From: Pelargonium cotyledonis
Lineage: Eukaryota > Streptophyta > Magnoliopsida > Geraniales > Geraniaceae
NCBI GenBank assembly: GCA_036897625.1
Contig: JAYMTA010000968.1
Location: 1-22,688 of the forward strand
Direction: 5' to 3'
DNA: 22,688 nt
The notes beneath the pieces were generated by a model that saw nothing but the letters and a program-made list of their open reading frames with translations, was not told the DNA's origin and did not search any database. Made by a program: the position numbers and the translations under genes. Below are positions 19,813 through 22,688 of this stretch, one piece after another. The number at the start of each line of letters is the position of its first letter. The stretch's first letter is position 1.

Positions 19813-20454
19813 TAGTTGAATGCACTTGAATCCTTCCTTTCAAGCTTAAGCATGAAGAACATGGATATTTGGCCACGATTGTACCTAAAGCTTAAGATGA
19901 TCACGTGAAAGGCTTAGCGCGTCAACGCATCACTATTAATTTGTCATCTGATTTGACAACAATATCGAAAAGATGATATACACAATCAAGAGTTGAGTGG
20001 TAATTAATAACAAGAATTAATATAAATAAATGAAGTTTGCATTGGGATTGTTAGCTAGCAGATGAGATATTATAGAAATAGAAGAGAAATCGGAAAAGAA
20101 AAGAAGAGCAAATGGGAAATTAAATGAGAACAAAAATGTCGCCGGATCTTTCGCGTCGGCACGTCGTCTCAGATTCCCATATTACTGTCATATAGTTCAT
20201 TACTCATTGCCATTGCCATTGGAGTGTCCTTCCTACCAGCTTTCCTTCACTGATCATTGACACGTAGGTTCGAATTGTTTTAGCTAATTTTCTACTATTT
20301 ATTACATTCTAATCTCCATGTGTTGGTGTTGGTGTAGATAGATAATGTATGTTTATTTCGAAACAAAGTCTTCTACACAAATGACTAGGTTGTGGTCTTG
20401 TGGATGTGATCAAGGTGTGTTCATTGTTCTTCTCGAAAGAGCATTCATAAATTT
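19813..20454. other. Spacer between SINE copies, nothing recognised
   Basis: Mostly AT-rich. A GC-richer stretch at about 20138-20180 (GTCGCCGGATCTTTCGCG) has no identified role. Confidence 0.4.
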
Positions 20455-20498
20455 ACGACAAATACATATTACTGCTACGACAAATACATATTACTGCT
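20455..20498 (+). repeat. Perfect 22-bp tandem duplication
   Basis: A 22-bp unit starting ACGACAAATACATATTACTG is present twice without a mismatch, at 20455-20476 and 20477-20498. The identity suggests a recent slip or duplication. Confidence 0.9.
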
Positions 20499-20542
20499 AA
20501 CAAGCCATTATATATGCAACCCTAGTTAGTTGGAAAAGTTAA

Positions 20543-20735
20543 TCTCAGGATCTTCGTTGAGTCAAGTGATTAAGACACTTTAAATTTCCTCTGAAAGTCT
20601 CATATTCGAGTTAGCCTTCTTGTGAATTGTATGCGGTGAGATTTGTAGGGTGGGGCTTAGAGTGACGTTCTCTTTGGAGAGTGAGAAACATTTTCACTTC
20701 GAGTATGATGTTCCGTTACTGATAAAATAAAATAA
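20543..20735 (+). mobile_element. tRNA-derived SINE, copy 2
   Basis: This is the same family as copy 1: GAGTCAAGTGATTAA (A-box area), ATTCGAGTTAG (B-box area), GGGTGGGGCTTAGAGTGACG, GAGAGTGAGAAACATT, TTCGAGTATGATG and the tail GATAAAATAAAATAAAAAA. The likely target duplication is AAAAGTTAA at 20534-20542 and 20736-20744, although the A-rich tail blurs its left edge. Confidence 0.75.
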
Positions 20736-20912
20736 AAAAGTTAAAGATTTTCACCGGGGTTTTATGAGTAGAGAATGGTATGTCTTAAATATCGTATAAT
20801 TGTTTGTAATAAAAAATTGACGTGTGATAGTATATGTGACAAATATGACATCGTTTATTTTATGTATGTGATAAAAATATCATACAAGTAAATGTCTCAT
20901 GTATCAATTAGT

Positions 20913-20997
20913 ATTGAAGTGTTTATTCTAATCTGAGACTATAATGTGGCAAGTATTTATTCTACTACGAGACTTCGATAAGAATAAACACTTCAAT
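20913..20997. repeat. Direct plus inverted repeat cluster
   Basis: ATTGAAGTGTTTATTCT (20913-20929) is perfectly inverted at 20981-20997. A direct copy of the same core lies between them: AAGTGTTTATTCTAATCTGA at 20917 and AAGTATTTATTCTACTACGA at 20951, both followed by GACT. The unit thus occurs three times in 85 bp, twice forward and once reversed. Confidence 0.85.
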
Positions 20998-21989
20998 GAT
21001 CGGTTATCGTTGAAACATTTGTTATTTATGTCATTGCTGGTTTTAGAACGAAAAGTGAAAACAAAGATTTTTGGGTTGGAATTTGTTGATAGTATACGAC
21101 AATTCAACACAATTATCTGATAGTACATATAAAATTTGTGTCTGGAAAGTGTTATGAGAAACAGGGTGGCCATGCGATTGCTTGGTCCATTGTTTCAATG
21201 TACTAGTTACCTGGTCCGTTGTTGGAAGTTAAAATCTTTGGCTGCTCCATCAACATATACATTATATGGGTTCGCAAAGTCGAAGAGGATCGTCATCCAC
21301 ATGGATCGATGTTCAGCAATTTGCATACATTGCATATACAATTGGGAAACAATATAGAAACAAAAATGGATGGGAAATTAAAGAAGAAATCAAGAATATT
21401 AACCAAAGCTAGCATTGGAAGAAGAGCATTTCCATGTCTCCCGGAAGATACAGATTTTGTTGTCTCTTTTCACCGTATTATACTTATATTTTGAAATCCT
21501 TATTAGTACGTATATACTGTGTATAATTACAGAAACAGATGATTCTTTTTATCTGGAATGAATAATAGTACTGTATAATAATTAATCTCAGTGGCATTTA
21601 ATGCAAACCTGTTCTAGTCAACTTGAAATGATATGTTAATAATTGAATTATTTAATTTATGTCTTAATTAGCTCTTAATGTCTCCACATATCAAAGTTAG
21701 TGAGCCCATGCTAATCATTCTTTATGAAATTGTCCTCCAAAGTACAGTTGCCCTAGATAACACCTACTCTAATCTCTTCCTGTATATGTATGTGTATCAT
21801 GAAGTCTATATGTATGAAGTTGTATCTATTCCTGCGCTGTAGCAAAATGAAAGAGAGTGAAAACCAAAATTAACCACATGTAATACGTGAAATTAATTAA
21901 TTGATCACTAGGGTTCTTCACTAGCTAGCTAGCTTGTAGCCGCACAAAATGAAATTGTTTACATAATTTTGATGCAAATACAGTTCAAT
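20998..21989. other. Spacer, nothing recognised
   Basis: Two overlapping plus-strand frames (21136-21357 and 21219-21494) lack any recognisable domain. CTAGCTAGCTAGC runs occur near 21923. Nothing else could be supported. Confidence 0.4.
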
Positions 21990-22688
21990 CTTTGTATTGC
22001 AACCGTATCGCTCCGTCGGTCAAAGAAAGTCAAAGACGGGTCGTAGAAGCTCTGAAAACCTGAAGTAGGTATAATCGAATCGCAATCGGCTCAAAAAAGA
22101 GGGCCGAGTTACGAAATGACCATGTTGTTTGTGCAGAGCCATTCGCGCGGCACCATCCGTGCGACACGCATGTCACTCTGGCTGTCTGCACCCGTCACTC
22201 ACATGTCGCACGCGTCCTCCATCCGTCCATCATCCGTGCAGCAGTCTTCTGTGTGGCATGCCTTTCGTGCAACAGGGCTTTCGTGCGACAACCTCTCGCG
22301 CGATAGCTTTTCGTGCGACACAAATTGTGCAGCACAACACCATCCGTCCGCGCACGCCATTCATCTGCGCGCCACCATCCATCTGCATTCACACCCGCAC
22401 ATCCGTTCGCACACACATCCATCCATACGCACTCGCAAAGCCATCCATGCGGCAAGGCTTATCCGCACAGCACAACCCTCCACATGGCCTCCTTCTGTAT
22501 AAGCTTTCATCCCTCAGCGGATGTGACTCCCTTCTACTCGGGTCAATCTTCACACTTGCACAATAATGTCCATACATGGATAAAAACAACCTCCTCGGAC
22601 TAGGCCACCCGCTGTTGGATCAAATCTACAGTAGCACTTAGTCAAGAACAACACAACCAACACACACACACAATAACACACAAGTAGG
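21990..22688. mobile_element. GC-rich LTR-like block, cut by window edge
   Basis: Base composition changes sharply near 22000. From 22130 to 22480 the sequence is full of CGTGCGACA, TTTCGTGC and CATCCGT words, including a loose array at 22262-22325 (TTTCGTGCAACA, TTTCGTGCGACA, TCGCGCGATA, TTTCGTGCGACA). The last 60 bp is CA-rich. Overlapping frames in several phases exist only because stops are rare in this composition. The style resembles GC-rich plant retrotransposon LTRs, but no terminus or coding part is visible. Confidence 0.35.

Noticed and set aside
21136..21494. Two overlapping plus-strand frames
   Set aside because: One fragment briefly looked PPR-like in a third frame (GHAIAWSIVSMY), but it is too short and immediately stopped.
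22116..22603. Several overlapping open frames on both strands
   Set aside because: Stops are rare here because of the GC-rich CGTGCGACA words. The frames overlap in different phases and none has protein-like content.

Overview
The window reads as nuclear DNA of a flowering plant, most likely a core eudicot. It has AT-rich spacers, short GT-AG introns, plant-specific gene families (a receptor-like cytoplasmic kinase, a P-class PPR protein and an RHD6/RSL-type bHLH factor) and a dense scatter of plant transposon families. The species cannot be fixed from the sequence. No bacterial operon, CRISPR array, rRNA or intact tRNA gene was seen.

Three protein-coding genes are supported, all on the minus strand. 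(1) 1011-2564 holds five exons of a protein kinase. Spliced, they give 385 in-frame codons running from an N-terminal extension through the Gly loop, VAIK, HRD, DFG and APE motifs. The C-terminal lobe lies beyond the left window edge, so the gene is partial. (2) 10628-12211 is an intronless 527-residue PPR gene with a basic, proline-rich N-terminus. (3) 17763-19145 is a five-exon bHLH gene (283 residues after splicing) of the RHD6/RSL1 class, the master regulators of root-hair initiation. The genes have unrelated roles and wide spacers, so no shared pathway is implied.

The rest is mostly layered transposable-element debris. The clearest pieces have target-site duplications: a 1.75-kb solo LTR (4096-5849, TSD GCAAG), two Mutator-like elements with long inverted repeats (6354-6873 and 13800-14466, 9-bp TSDs), a Tourist-like MITE (7494-7834, TSD TAA), one end of a Stowaway MITE at the left edge, and tRNA-derived SINEs (19607-19798 and 20543-20735, plus two older relics). 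Less certain are a hAT-like CCGGTCC-rich repeat (8487-9318), a LINE-like fragment (about 15690-16050), a degraded CACTA end (about 16840-17140) and a GC-rich LTR-like block at the right edge (about 21990-22688).

I did not find a convincing new biological system. The most useful second looks are the bHLH intron 4 (a hexanucleotide repeat where the polypyrimidine tract should be, plus a GC-rich foldback), the two SINEs upstream of that gene, the GC-rich cargo of the MULE-like elements, the possibly nuclear PPR protein, and a mixed direct/inverted repeat cluster at 20913-20997.
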